Source: Rhodeus uyekii
Taxonomy: Eukaryota > Chordata > Actinopteri > Cypriniformes > Acheilognathidae
Reading direction: 5' to 3'
DNA: 64,000 bases
NCBI GenBank assembly: GCA_037043235.1
Contig: JAWRVZ010000087.1
Coordinates: forward strand, 758,501-822,500
A program made the position numbers and the translations under genes. Below are positions 24,311-36,545 of the stretch, one piece after another; within the stretch, counting starts at the first letter, position 1; the number at the start of each line of letters is the position of its first letter. The notes beneath the pieces were generated by a model. The model was not told where the DNA came from, did no database searches, and was given only the letters and a program-made list of their open reading frames with translations.

Positions 24311-25071
24311 GCTGATGCAGTACAATATGGTTCATTACAATTAGTAAACCACAAGGCAAAAACGTCAAAAAATACATCCAAAAGTTTTCATATACTGTCG
24401 CAAGTCAATATTTTGACAAAACTGAATAAGCAATCTGTGAAAAACACAAACATTACGTGAAAAACAGTCTCACAACAACTGCATTGTCTAAATTGCTAGC
24501 AAGCTAGTCAGCAAAATCCCGTAGCTCATCGCAATGTAAAAACTCTTTGTAACAAAACTGAAATGTTGAACATATGCGGGGACAAAATAAGGTATGAATT
24601 TGGCTGAAGGTTGAATACCTATTCCCAATCTTCCATTGTTCCTATGTCTTTGTCAGTTGTTAGCAATGTTTTGTCGTGTGTGGTTGTTCTCTTTGTGCTC
24701 CTTGTTCTCCTTAGATGTTGATCTTCAGTTTTTGGATGTGTGCTCTTTTGTTTTATATTTAAAATGTTTTGTTTCAGTTTATTAATGAAATGAAGACTGC
24801 TGTTCTCCTCGCCTTCATCCTCCATCCATCCTGTTTTTTTTTGTCCATTCTTTTTTTCTGAATAAAAAATTAATTTTTTAAGGTTCATTCATCAACTCTA
24901 TTTTCTGAATTCTTGACTAGATCTACTTGTGTGACTACATCCAACGAGTCATTTTAACAAGGTTTTTTTTTTTCTCTTAAACTCTTCATAATGTTAAATG
25001 AATAATCTCTAATTATTCTCCAATCAGCAAGTTCTTGAATTTCTTTTAATAATCTTTTTAACATTTCAATT
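24020..25071. other. AT-rich spacer with TA microsatellites
   Basis: (TA)n tracts at about 24028-24047 and 24279-24306; no gene is seen. Confidence 0.5.
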
Positions 25072-25470
25072 GTGTAAGTGGCGTGTTGTGTTGGTGTTGT
25101 TGTGCGATGCGGAGACTCAAGAGGAGACAGGATCACTGCTTGACATAATTTAATAATGAAAACAAAACACTTTAACTACAAACTCAAAAGGCACAAGGGT
25201 GCAAACTCGGGAGAGGATATTTAAGAGTGTGGGCTATATAAAAAAATCCCGTAATAATATTTAAAAATATGTGTTACATCCCTATGGATGTAAGGTTTTT
25301 TTTTTTTTTGCGGGATTTTCTTTCTTGCGAGGGTTGTTGTCTCTGGCGCAGGTTTTTATTATCACTCTGACAGCTGGCGCTGATAGGCTGTCTTACCTGT
25401 CAATCATGCAAGAAGACACGATTGGCTGTGCTACCATGAGGGTGTGCTCTTCTCATCTCATCCGATGATG
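25072..25470 (-). repeat. Possible LTR relic
   Basis: Contains tgcgatgcggag followed by aatgaaaacaaaacac, like the LTRs at 55542-55895 in the same orientation. Ends and target duplication are not resolved. 25471-25810 holds nothing recognised. Confidence 0.3.
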
Positions 25471-25810
25471 AACATTTGTAGAATCCGCTCCTTAAGGGAC
25501 GTGCTGCTGCACAGCGGGAAAGACAGCTTTTTCGTTTTGTTCTGATTCTGACTTATGTTTGTTTTCTTATTGTTTGAATTTTGCACATAAGCACTGTGTA
25601 CCGAACTTGAACAGTTATGGATAATTAATGTCTTGCGAGCAACATTCAAAATTCGGAATGTGAACATACACAAAAAAGTTCATAAATCTATGGGTGCGGG
25701 TTGTGCCAAAGATTTTTTTACAAAAAACCCCAAAACCCACAGGCTATAAGAGGGTGCGGATTATCTGCAGGAAAATACGGTATGCATTTTGGCAGACGCT
25801 GTTATCCAAA

Positions 25811-26011
25811 GGAACGTCTCAGGTTACTTACGTAACCCTAGTTCCCTTAGAGGGAACGAGACACTGCGTCGGAACGCATATGGGAACGCATTAGCGTGAT
25901 TGTCTCTTGAAGCGCAATTGAAACCAGGTGTGCGAGTGCAATCACCGAGGGTGATATCATGAGCCAGGAGTATAAAGGCACGCAGTGAACTAGAAGCCTC
26001 AGCTTAACTAG
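25811..26011. repeat. DIRS left inverted terminal repeat
   Basis: From gcgtcggaacgcatatgggaac through gaagcctcagctt it is the reverse complement of the right end, with few changes. The outermost 60 bp is also complementary to 26054-26111. It includes gttcccttagagggaac, itself a short palindrome. Confidence 0.8.
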
Positions 26012-26053
26012 TGTCTGAAACAGCCGGCGTGCGATGGAGCTGAGGCTACGAGA

Positions 26054-26155
26054 CGCAGTGTCTCGTTCCCTCTAAGGGAACTAGGGTTACGTAAGTAACC
26101 TGAGACGTTCCCTGTCAAGGGAACTCAACACTGCGTCGGAACGCATATGGGAACG
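26054..26155. repeat. DIRS internal complementary region
   Basis: The first half (26054-26111) is the reverse complement of the outer left end 25811-25872. The second half (to 26155) is the reverse complement of the outer right end near 30735-30780. In DIRS1 this region is thought to template joining of the ends into a circle. Confidence 0.8.
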
Positions 26156-26245
26156 AGAATACCCACGCCGCCTCAGCGAACGGAGTACGCCAAGCTAACG
26201 TAGCTCACTACGAAAGGGCCAAGGTTCCCAAAGCGGGGTTAAGGT

Positions 26246-27053
26246 CTAACTGGTAGAACCTAATAAGAGTATGCGGTGAGGACCAGCCAGCCGCATCACA
26301 AGTATCAGCAAGGGGAGCCCCTGCGCAAAAGCTTTTAGAGGTAGCCATGCTCCGGTAGAGTGGGCGTGGACATGCAGTAGGAACTGCTGACCCGCCGAGC
26401 CATAAGTCAGTGAGATAGCCTCGACTATCCACCTGCTCAAAGATAGTTCTGACGCTGGAGCTCCCTTAGGAGCCCCGAAGCATACAAAGAGTAGGTCTGA
26501 CCTACGTAATGAAACCGCTCTGCGGACGTAGGTGTCCAGTGCTCACACTGGACAGACCTTGTTCTTGGACTCCTGGTCACGACTGGAGGGGAAGACATAA
26601 GGCCTGCAGTATAGTGTGACGAGCCGGGCTCGAACGCACTTTAGGAACATATCCAGGTCTGGAAAAGAGGAAAGCTTTCGCCAGACAAGGAACAAACTCC
26701 AAACAGGAGGGGCCACTGAGAGGGCCTGAAGGTCACCAAGCCTCTAAAAGGAGGAGATGGCTAAAAGGAACACCGTTTTAAGGGTGAGTAATTCCTCCGA
26801 GATGTCCTCGAGTGGCTCAAGGGTGCCTGGGACAGAGCCTGGAGAACCAGGGACAGGTCCCAGCCCGAGAGCGTACTGCTGGCCTTAGCCTCAAAGTGCC
26901 ACGAAGGAAACGCACTACTAGGGGGTCCCAACCCCGAGGGGTACCACTTGGGGGTACGTGGTAAGCCGTAATGGCAGCCATGTACACCTTAAGCGTGGAG
27001 GGGGACAACCCGGCAGCGAACTTTTCTTGTAGAACTCCAGGACGATACCACAT
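26246..27053 (-). pseudogene. DIRS tyrosine recombinase remnant
   Basis: 27053-26817 gives FAAGLSPSTLKVYMAAITAY, the N-terminal core-binding part of a DIRS recombinase. 26432-26208 gives KSFCAGAPLADTCDAAGWSS, the C-terminal part leading to the nucleophile Tyr region. The middle is disrupted. Confidence 0.7.
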
Positions 27054-28525
27054 GGCAGGTCACTGGGTCTAAATGTTTGTCACTGCACCAGGAAGTGAAA
27101 ATATTTCACTTCTGAGCGTAGAGCTTCTTCGTGGACGGGGCTCTAGAGTGGAGACTGGTCTCAACGACCTCAGTCGAGAGACCTGAGTCTATGAGTCGGG
27201 CCACCTCAGAGGCCAGACCCACAGATTCCACAGTTCCGGGCGAGGATGAAGTATCCTGCCCTAAGCCTGGAACAGAAGGTCCACTCTGACGGGAACCTCC
27301 AAAGAGTGCCGTCTAGGAGGGACACCAAGTCCGAGAACTACACCCTGCCCGGCCACTGCGGGGCAATAAAGGTGAGACGGACCCTGTCCTGGCGAACTTT
27401 CTCTAGAACCCTGGGAGCAGAGCAACCGGGGAAAGGTGTACAAGAGGAGCCTCAGCTACTCATGTCGTATCGCATCCAGCCAGAGAGAAGCTGGGAGAAC
27501 AGGGGGGAATAGAGCAGGCAGCGAGCCGTCTCTCGAGACGGAACGGGCCGGAATTCCCCCCATCTGCTCCAACACCTCGGTGTGGAGTCCTATTCCCCGG
27601 GCCTCAGCCCCTGTCTCGACAGGAAGTCTGCCCCCGAATTTGGGGACCCCGGGATGTAAACTGCTCGAAGGGAGCTGAGTTTCCCTTTGGGTCCCCAGGA
27701 GGTCTGGGAGAAAAGCTTGAAGTGCTAAACGGACAGCCACGCTTCCGGCACATACTATATGCCAGGAGAGGTGGAGTCTGCTCCACAGACCCTAAGTCGA
27801 GCGGCCCCTCGGGGCCACCCCCCAACCCGAGCGGGAGGCGTCTGTCAACAGCGTCACGCGGTGACAGAGTGATCCCAGTACGGGCCTTCGGGAAAGAAAC
27901 CAGGCTTTCTTCCACTGATGCAAGACCCGCAGCATCGCTTTGAGACCTTGATCAAGCGGAAAAGGTTGCCCCTCGAGGAAAACCCCCTGGTTTTTGAGCC
28001 ACCATAATGGTCACAGATGGCGCAGGCCTAGTGGAAAAGCACTGGGAACTGCCGCCACAAAATTTAACACTTCCTAGAAGCGTCTGACCATGAGTGGCCG
28101 ACCTAGCCTTATGCTCTCGACTGAGGACGGGGTGGAGGCAACACGCACGGGTAGAAACCGTGCTGAGTTTGACCCAAAGTCCCGTACAACACGAGGGACG
28201 TAGTGCTCTGCCTCGGCAAGAGCACATTCCTCCCGGTATTCAGTCTCAGCCCGAGCTCCTAAATGTGTGCGAGAACAACATCTCGATGTCGCACCGCGCT
28301 CTCCCGAGACTGGGCCGGAAAGAGCCAGTCGTAGAAGAGATACATACATAAACCTCCCGGGAAGAAGAGCCCTGAAGCCAAGCTGGCCCGCAGGAAACAG
28401 CCGGCAGGGATACAACGGCTCTGGAGAGGAGAGCGGTCTTAGCAACCTCGGTTGTGAGACCAATACCATGCGCTAGGCCCCCTCGGAGGCCGAGCACATC
28501 TACTCCAGAACTCCCAGGAGCGGAG

Positions 28526-29200
28526 CTAGAGCTGCATCCACGCACTTGTTGAAAGTGTGAGGAGATAAGCTAGGCCGAACGGAAGAACTTGGTATAGATA
28601 AGCCTTGTCCCCTAAGGCGAATCTGAGGAACTTCCGGTACTGTGGAAGGATGGAGACATGCAAATATGCGTCCTTCAGATCTGTCGCGACAAGCCGGTCC
28701 TCAGGCCTGGCTTGCACTACAAACTGCTTCAGAGTTAACTCTCTAAATCTCAGTGGCGAAGATCTAAAGTAGGACGCAAGCCTCCATCCCTTCTAGGGAC
28801 GATGAAGTATCGGCTATAAAAGCCCGGACCTCTGGCTGAGAGAGGAACATACCTTATGGCCTCTTTCCCCAGCAATGGGTCGACTCCCTATCCCATGACC
28901 AGAGCCTGCTCGGGGACCACCAGAGTAGGCAGAACCCCCGAAAAATCCGGGTGGATAGACCCGGAACAAAGTAGCATATCATTCTGATACGGTACGCAGG
29001 ACCCTTCTGAGAGATACCTGGCAGACGTAACCACGCTACCATGAAATCTACTAAGGGTATCAGTCTCTCGAGACTGACCTCTGGACAGATATGTTTTTCT
29101 ACTCGGGGCCCTGGATGGCACCAGAGAGCCTCCGGAGCAGATGCTCTAAAACCCTCCTCAGAGGGGGCAGCCTGCCCAGTGCGCCCCGTGTGGGGCACAA
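28526..29200 (-). pseudogene. DIRS reverse transcriptase remnant
   Basis: 28717-28526 encodes VATDLKDAYLHVSI and YQVLPFGLAY, the characteristic DIRS reverse transcriptase block around the first catalytic Asp. The upstream part (29198-28854) is in other frames. The YxDD block was not found intact. Confidence 0.75.
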
Positions 29201-29404
29201 CCGGAAGTAGCTACCTGTGATGAGCATGACCCGGCCCCCTCGAGGTACCGAGCCTGCTACCGCGCTTACAGGGCACTGATCTACCCCTCGAGGCAGACCA
29301 GCGGGGGGCCCCTGCCTAGCCTGGAGGACAGCCCTCAGATCTGTCCTGCCAGAAGGCTGCAGCTGAGCGTGACAACCTGTACTGCCACCCAACAGAGGGG
29401 GCTG

Positions 29405-30281
29405 TCAGGTGACAACGCTCTGCCGCTGAGCAGCGCGGTAGGAGGAGCCGCTGCTGGGCTGCGGCTGGCTCGCAGTCCCAGACACTCGAGAGCGACGGGG
29501 AAGAATTCTCCTGAATGCTACCTCCCGCTTTGCAGCCTCATTAAACCTTCCGACTGCCATCTCGATAGCATCGCCGAAGAGGCCAGGAGGCATAAGAGGG
29601 GCATAAAGAGGATATTCTTATTTTTGTCTCTCTCTCTCAGCGCGGTCAAAAAGAATGGCGCAGAGAGAGATAGCAGTGGCCCTGCGCAGCTCGGCGACTG
29701 CCAAAGGGCCATCCCCCGCCGTCATCGAGGATATGGGCGGCGTCGGGATTTCAGGGGCGGCGATGAATGGTGCGCGAAATAACTCGCCAACTTCCACTCT
29801 AGGCATCGCCCCTAACCCGGCCACAGGAGTAGTATAGTTAACGGCTCAACGCTGCTATACACTCTGTGAGAAGCGGGCTATTTCCATGACCTCAACACCT
29901 CGATGTGGAGGTTCGGGAAAAAAAGCAAATCCCGACGCTGAGGCTGTACTCGGGCGGCAGGCAACGCTTGTCCTTGAACGAGCGTCCCTTGGCTCAGCTG
30001 GTCACTCGAGACCCAGCCTCGCCATTGCCCAAAACCTCAAGCAGCTCCTCAAATGCAGATGAGATTGATGGCGGTTCAACCTCATCCACATCGATGCTGA
30101 CTAAATCCACCTCCAATTTCTCAAAATTGGAGAAGTTCAGCAACGCTTCCTCACCCTGGTCGGAAGTAGTCACCACATGGTGCGCTTCCGAGTCCTGCGT
30201 GAGGGTAGATTTAACAGGAAAGGGAGAAGAAAAGGCGTCCCCGTCTCCAACCCCGCTGTTAAACCCAGTTGTGATCCTCAT
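29405..30281 (-). pseudogene. DIRS Gag-like ORF1 remnant
   Basis: Segments include an acidic, Ser-rich N-terminal part (30281-29994), AELRRATAISLCA (about 29720) and the conserved GLFGDAIEMAVGRFNEA end (29590). Frameshifts and stops separate them. The same order is seen in the fragments at 22900-23975 and 45600-45870. Confidence 0.65.
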
Positions 30282-30605
30282 GAGCGCGACCGCCGCTGAG
30301 CCTCAGCTGCAGCGGGGCGAGATCACGAGGACCGCGAGCCTGAGCAGTTCCCTCAAAAACTGCCAGGCAGAGCGGAGAGTGCGCGGCGGCAGCCGCAAAC
30401 ACTCTGCACACTCAAAGCCCTCGAGCAGTGAGCATGCATGCAAACATGTGACACAGAGAGCGTGTATATCACTGCCCGTGATGAAACGCGGCAGGAGTGA
30501 CACAACGCAGAAATCTGTGTACCCGCCATCAAAACATAGGTAAGTGAAAATCAAACTTACAGCCAGCAATGCACTTTACACACACGTTAGCTTCGAGCGC
30601 TGTTG

Positions 30606-30780
30606 AAGACACTAAAGCTGAGGCTTCTAGTTCACTGCGTGCCTTTATACTCCTGGCTCATGATATCACCCTCGGTGATTGCACTCGCACACCTGGTTTC
30701 AATTGCGCTTCAAGAGACAATCACGCTAATGCGTTCCCATATGCGTTCCGACGCAGTGTTGAGTTCCCTTGACAGGGAAC
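30606..30780. repeat. DIRS right inverted terminal repeat
   Basis: Reverse complement of the left terminal repeat, ending ttgacagggaac. On the coding strand it is the 5' end of the element. Confidence 0.8.
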
Positions 30781-30782
30781 TT

Positions 30783-31184
30783 GCATTGCATTCAAGGAAC
30801 ACATTGAATAAGGTCTTGCTTTATGAAACAATGGAGTATACAAAATAAACAGAATATCTTAATGCTTAATCTCGCACCCCCCTTTATTCTAAAGAGGTGA
30901 AAGCTGCAATTAAAAGGAGGTGAAAGGAGTTAGTCGCGTGATCAGGAAAGCTTCTTGTCTCGTCAGTAAGGAAGTTTGGTGTTCGTGTTTCCGAAAAGAT
31001 GAGTATCACTGGGGGTTGGCTGTAGAAGGCTTGCGGCACGGAGGAGATCGTATTGCTGTAGCATTGGAGATGTATGTTGTTCAACTTGTTGCAAGAAGGC
31101 GAGTTGGATGAAAACCTGGTTCCTAGGAGTATGTAGGGGTACCTCTGTGAAAGCAGGGGAGGTGCTTATCAGGGATACTAGCTC
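30783..31184. other. Spacer, nothing recognised
   Basis: No gene or named repeat is seen between the DIRS element and the minisatellite. Confidence 0.4.
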
Positions 31185-31980
31185 TCATGACTGCATCAGG
31201 TCTCTCCTGAGCCTCTCTGGCTGAACTCCGTGGCAGCAAAACCTCTCCCCCCAGGCTGCCGCAGGAGCAAGGAGGCACGTCGCCACCGTGGCTGTGGAAA
31301 CCTCTCTGGCCACTGCAAGGGCAGGAGGTACATCACTACCGTGGCAGTGGAAACCTCTCTGGGCCGCTGCAGGAGCAGGAGGCATGTCACTGCCGTGGCA
31401 GTGGAACCCCCTCTGGGCCACTGCAGGAACAGAAGGCAGGTCAATGTAACTGAGCTTCAGCAGGAGCGTCACTGCTGCGGCAGTTGAGAATTCGAGAGAA
31501 CTGGCTCTTGTGGGAGCATCACAGTGGGATAATTTCCCCTTGGCTGACTTCTGTGGGCGTGTGGGGGAACATCATTGTTGAGGCAATGGAGACGGCAGTT
31601 GAATACATTTCCATTTGAACTGAGCTCCTGCGAGAGGTGTGGAGGTGCATCACTGCTGCAGCAGTGGATAAATTCTAGAGAAGAAGGTGTTGGATGATGG
31701 AGATTGTTTCTTCCTTATCTTTTGTTGTCTCTGCGGCAGTGGAAAAATTCAAGAGAACTGGCTCCTATGGTAGCGTCACTGCTGTGGTAGTGGATAACTT
31801 CCTCTGGAAACTTATCATGTGTTGGATGATGGAGATTGTCTCTTCCTTAACTTCTTTTGTCTCCATGGCAGTGAAAGCCATTTCTGGAGAGACTGAGGTC
31901 CTGTGGGTGCCCCGCTGCTGCGGTAGTGGAGGAAACTGGAGGAAGGACGATGCTGCTGAAGTGACGGAGCCAACTAGATG
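31185..31980. repeat. Degenerate minisatellite of about 60 bp units
   Basis: Three to four clear units at 31255-31445 share gtggcagtggaaacctctctggg and gctgcaggagcaggagg. Weaker, longer units with cactgctgcggcagtgga continue to about 31980. The frame stays open on both strands over the clear part because units are near multiples of three, which does not show coding. Confidence 0.6.
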
Positions 31981-33184
31981 AAAAAATAAAGCTCTATGGG
32001 AGCTGGGGTGGTAGAATAATGAAGTTAGATCTTGTTGGCAAGCGGATGGATGCTGCTGCAGCAGTTACAATGAAAATGTTCTTACTAAGGTGAGGCTGAA
32101 GATTTGCGTTTGTGAAAAAATGCTTGGGTTGACACCTGGTGCCCGGAGAGAGACAAAAGGGGTAGAAAAGGAAGATAAAACAGTGTGTCTGGGCCTGCGC
32201 CGCTAGCAGAGGCAGCCTCATGCTAGAACCGGATGGTAGGGCTGCATGCCAAACATAAGGGAAAGGGTTAGAGATAGGTACATGCTGCAGTTCCCGAGCC
32301 TGCACCGCTGGCGGAGACAAGTTCGCACTTGAAGAGGCTGGCACATGAGGTGCAGTGCTGGAAAAACTGTAGTGTGTCTCTCGGCATAACGGAAGGGAGA
32401 GCGAGACCTGGCAGTTGCAGAATTTGGGGCACAGCCCAGACTTACAGATGGCCTGCTGCTGTGACCTAACGCTCGAAGATCTTGTCTTGCAAAGGAGAGA
32501 GATGAAGATTTAGGGAGCGTGGGTTTGAGGCATTTTTGAAGGTAGAATGGATTTGGAGATGGTACGGCTGACTGGAGCTAGACATTTTAATTAGTTCTGC
32601 CATGGTCGCCCTCTTTTCACTATTGATGCAAGTGCTGAGGTCGAAGGAAGTTGAATATGAAGATGGTGTATGTCTTGATGGTGGAGGTGAGGGCAAACCT
32701 CTGCGTCATGGGGTACGAAGAGCGGTGCGGCAGGGCAGACGACCGCGTGGTGTTTTTGGAAGCTCGGTTGCTGTGTTTTGTTGAGTGCGAGAGCTCCTTT
32801 CATCAGTGGCATACGGCAAAAGAACTTGAGAGAGGAAGTGTTCATAATCAGACAAATACAACTCAATCTTGGACATTATAGCGAAAATTACATGACCGCC
32901 TGCTAAATTCAAATGCGTTCTTGGCACTGAGCCAGAGAAGCACTTGACGCTTGTCGCTATTCAGCATTTTCAGTCTCTTGAAATTTATTTTGAATTACAA
33001 ACATTTACATACACGCAAGACATAACAAAACACCACTATTGTTTGTAAAATACACTGATTTCCATCTAGTAAATAACATTTCAATTATAAAATTGACTAG
33101 AAAGGCTAAAAAGGCAAGAGCCAAGGAAGTCTGAAAAACTATATAAAGGGAAATATAAAGGGTGACAAACGAACAAGAAACAGG
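31981..33184. other. Unassigned sequence
   Basis: Frames on the minus strand (32344-31994, 32866-32591, 32696-32466) are rich in Pro, His and Ser and overlap. They could be part of an unidentified retroelement. No motif I recognise is present. Confidence 0.3.
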
Positions 33185-35395
33185 TCTCTTTCAATCTAAG
33201 ACAATGGGTTACACTTCCTACACACAACCAAGGTCACACTCTGGACTTAATTTTATCTTTTGGCCTGTTGATTACTGACAATGAAGTGATTGAATCTCTC
33301 ATATCTGATCACTTCCCTATCATATTTAAAATCTCTCTCCCTGCCATCTCCTATAAAGCAGTATCTGACGCTAAACTGACCTGTGTTTACTCACCACTGT
33401 TCTGTGAGGATTTTACTAAGCATTATAATGAAGCTGGCTTTTCCATGTCACTTGAAACCTCATCAGCTGAACTTGATGCTGAAAATCATTATCAAGCTTT
33501 GAACACTGTATGGCTTGATGTATTGAATGTGGCTGCTCCTTTTAAGTCCTTTAAGCCTAAACCTAAATCTGAACCATGGGTAGATCAAAATATTCGCTCT
33601 CTAAGACAATCCTGTAGGCAAGCTGAACGAAAATGGAAAAAGGACAAACTAACAATCTCATTCGATATTCTGAAAAACAGTTTGACTCTGTATCAGTGTG
33701 CTGTAAAGAGCGCTAAGTCTCTCTACTTCTCAAATTTGATTGATAAACACCACCACACTCCTAAAATTCTCTTTTCGGTTATAAACTCAGTGCTAAATCC
33801 CCCTGTAAGTACTTTTCAAAATCCCACTTCTACACTTTGTGAAGATTTCTTGAGACATTTCAGTGACAAAGCAATGAGTCTGAGGGCCCAAATACAAGCA
33901 GCTGATCACGAAATCTCGGCACCTGGAAACCCACCTGCCTTTTGGACTACATTTAACTCTGTCTCTCTACAATCACTCAAGGTAGTTATTGTAAAACTAA
34001 AAACCTACCCTTTGTCCCTTTGATACTATACACCCTCGTTATTTGAAACAATTGATTGACATTATTGGATCAGGACTGGTGTCCCTGTTAAACAAATGTC
34101 TGCATTCAGGGTCTGTCCCAGACAGCTTAAAAATGGCCATGGTAACTCCAGTTCTAAAGAAACCCTCACTGGATGTTTCTGTCCTATCAAATTTCCGGCC
34201 CATATCTGTTTTACCTTTCATTTCTAAGGTAATGGAAAAAATTGTGTTTTTACAGCTCCAATCCTTTTTAGCAAATAATCACATCTACGAGAAATTTCAG
34301 TCTGGTTTCAAAACTATGCACAGTACCGAAACTGCCCTTATCAGAGTCCTTAATGACATCCTAATGGCTACTGATTCAGGCGATTCTGTCATTTTAGTTA
34401 TGCTTGATCTGTCCTCAGCCTTTGACACTGTTGATCACGAGATTCTTGTCTCTCGCCTGGAATCCTGCATCGGGCTACAGGGGGAGGTCTTAATCTGGTT
34501 CAAATCCTTTTTAACCAATCGAAGTTTCTCAGTTAAAGTTGGTAACTTCACTTCCAATCCAAGCAATCTATGCTGCGGTGTTCCTCAGGGCTCCATTCTA
34601 GCTCCTACCCTTTTCTCTCTTTACTTGCTTCCTTTGGGCTCTATCTTTAGCAAACATAACGTTTCCTTCCACTGCTACGCTGACGACATGCAAATCTATC
34701 TGCCTATAACCAGAAAAGGAAAATCTACTCTCCATACTCTATTAGCATGTCTAGACGATGTTAAATCTTGGCTCTCCAATAACTTTCTTTCCCTAAACTC
34801 AGATAAAACAGAAGTCATTGTCTTCAACCCTTCTGACTCCAGAACACAAAATCCTATTGATCTTGAGTCATTAAGCTCATTTATCTCTCCCAAAGTGAGG
34901 AATCTGGGAGTGGTCTTTGACAACTGTTTAAAATTCGATAAGCAAATTAGCACTGTTGTTGGTTCTAGTTTCTTCCATCTTCGCTCTCTCTCCAAAATTA
35001 AATCCTTCCTTTCCGAGGGTTCTTTAGAGACAGCTATCCATGCCTTCATTACATCGCGACTGGACTACTGCAATTCCCTTTATTACGGGATCTCAAAGGC
35101 GCACATTTCTAGGTTACAAATAGTCCAAAATGCGGCAGCTAGATTTCTTAAGAGGCGTCATAAATTCGATCACATTACGCCCCTCCTGAGATCTCTTCAC
35201 TGGTTGCCTGCCCAGTTTAGAATTCAATACAAAATTCTACTACTTGTCTACAAATCTCTAAACAATCTGGCTCCCTCCTACCTGACCGATCTTCTTCACC
35301 CTTACACTCCCGTGAGAGAACTGAGAAGAACAAATGCCTTTGGCCATTTTTAAATGTGCTTTACAAATAAACTGAACTTGAACTTGAACTTGATG
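33185..35395 (+). mobile_element. L2-type LINE, 5'-truncated, with long reverse transcriptase frame
   Basis: 33268-34023 encodes the end of an AP-endonuclease domain (SDHFPIIFKISLP) and the linker. A frameshift near 34020 leads into a 436-codon frame at 34043-35353 with reverse transcriptase motifs FRPISVLPFISKVMEKIV, LDLSSAFDTVDH, GVPQGSILAPTLF and the catalytic YADDMQIY, then the QNAAARFL and LHWLPA segments. The protein ends early at 35353. The 3' tail is tgaact repeats at about 35370-35390, as usual for these LINEs. It is the best-preserved LINE in the window, but is incomplete at both coding ends. Confidence 0.88.
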
Positions 35396-35412
35396 TGTGT
35401 ATATATATATAC

Positions 35413-35640
35413 AGTAATACCTCGGTTTACGAGCGACTTGGTATACGAGCAAATGAGTGTACGAGCATTGTATCGGTGTACGAGAAAAAATTTTCCTCAC
35501 CCACACGCATTTTTGTGTGGAAAAAGTCCTAATGCTGAGCATCGTCGCGTGCATTTTTACTGGAAATATCCTAAACACAGCCTCTCATAAAACAGTCACG
35601 TGGTCCCAACCCCTTTATCACCCCTTAACTCATTCATTCT
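35413..35640. repeat. Tigger/mariner-like terminal fragment
   Basis: Begins cagtaatacctcggtttacgag, resembling the ends of pogo/Tigger-type elements, with repeated tacgagc motifs. Only one end is found and there is no transposase. Confidence 0.4.
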
Positions 35641-35699
35641 CTCAGCGTAGCTTGGTTTGGGTGCATCATTCACCAAAGAAGGCTTTCACCATCCCAGGC

Positions 35700-36190
35700 G
35701 CAAACTCAAGGCAAGAGGGAGCTACAGAGAGCGCCTGTAGATCCCCAACTCTTTTTAGCTATGTTATAGCTAATAAGAATAATGTCTTTAAAGTGAGGAA
35801 CTTTAGGGGAACCTCATCCAAAGGTTCAAAAGGTGCCTGGGACAACCCCTGGAGTACCAGGGATAAGTCCCAGGTAGGAACCTTGGTCTTTACTGCAAGC
35901 CTCAGCCTAATAGTACCACGGAGGAAGCGTGTGACGAGGGGGTCCCTGCCAATGTATATGCCACCCAGAGGTACGTGGTAAGCAGCCATGAAGACCTTCA
36001 GGATGGATGGGGACAGCCCTGCAGTGAATTTATCCTGCAGGAACTCCAGCACTTTGCCAATGTGACAGGTAACTGGGTTCACCTGCTTTTTGCTACACCA
36101 AGAAGTGAAGAGTCTCCACTTCAGGGCATACAGCTTCCTCGTGGAAGGAGCTCTGGAGTGGAGGATGGTCTCAACAAAGTGAATTTTCAG
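35700..36190 (-). pseudogene. DIRS tyrosine recombinase fragment
   Basis: 36082-35759 encodes FTAGLSPSILKVFMAAYHVP and PLVTRFLRGTIRLR, parallel to the recombinase at 27053-26817 with a small deletion. It is an isolated piece without terminal repeats. Confidence 0.7.
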
Positions 36191-36207
36191 AGCTCAGGAG
36201 GAAAATG

Positions 36208-36545
36208 GTTAGTCTGTGTTTTTAATTCTGAGTGTAAAAACAAGGTTGGAAGTCATGATAAAATAATGAAACAGAAGAGATTAAATGCTGTAAACAGCTC
36301 TGCTTCTCAAAGTAAATTTGGTTAGTCTGTGTTTTTAATTCTGAGTGTAAAAACAAGGTTGGAAGTCATGATAAAATAATGAAACAGAAGAGATTTAATG
36401 CTGTAAACAGCTTCGCTTCTCAAAGTAAATTTGGTCAGTCTGTGTTTTTAATTCTGATTGTAAAAATAAGGTTGGAAGTCATGATAAAATAACGAAACGG
36501 ATAAGAGAATATATTAAAGGCTGTACACAGCTTTGCTTTTCAAAA
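36208..36545. repeat. Three-copy tandem repeat, period about 113 bp
   Basis: Copies start near 36208, 36320 and 36435 with gtctgtgtttttaattctga and share aaggttggaagtcatgataa. The third copy is the most diverged. Confidence 0.8.

Larger units (their letters stand above)
25811..30780 (-). mobile_element. Structurally complete DIRS1-like retrotransposon
   Basis: A roughly 5-kb element with inverted terminal repeats (left 25811-26011, right 30606-30780) and an internal complementary region at 26054-26155 that joins the complements of both outer ends. This arrangement is diagnostic of DIRS1-type tyrosine-recombinase retrotransposons. On the minus strand the order is Gag-like (30281-29405), reverse transcriptase (about 29200-28526), intervening RNase H/methylase region and tyrosine recombinase (27053-26246). 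Every frame is broken by stops. No target duplication is expected for this group and none is seen. Confidence 0.85.

Noticed and set aside
24153..24460. Short frames over the TA tract
   Set aside because: Low-complexity translation.
27246..28545. Many overlapping frames on both strands of the DIRS element
   Set aside because: GC-rich antisense readings; only minus-strand pieces match DIRS proteins.
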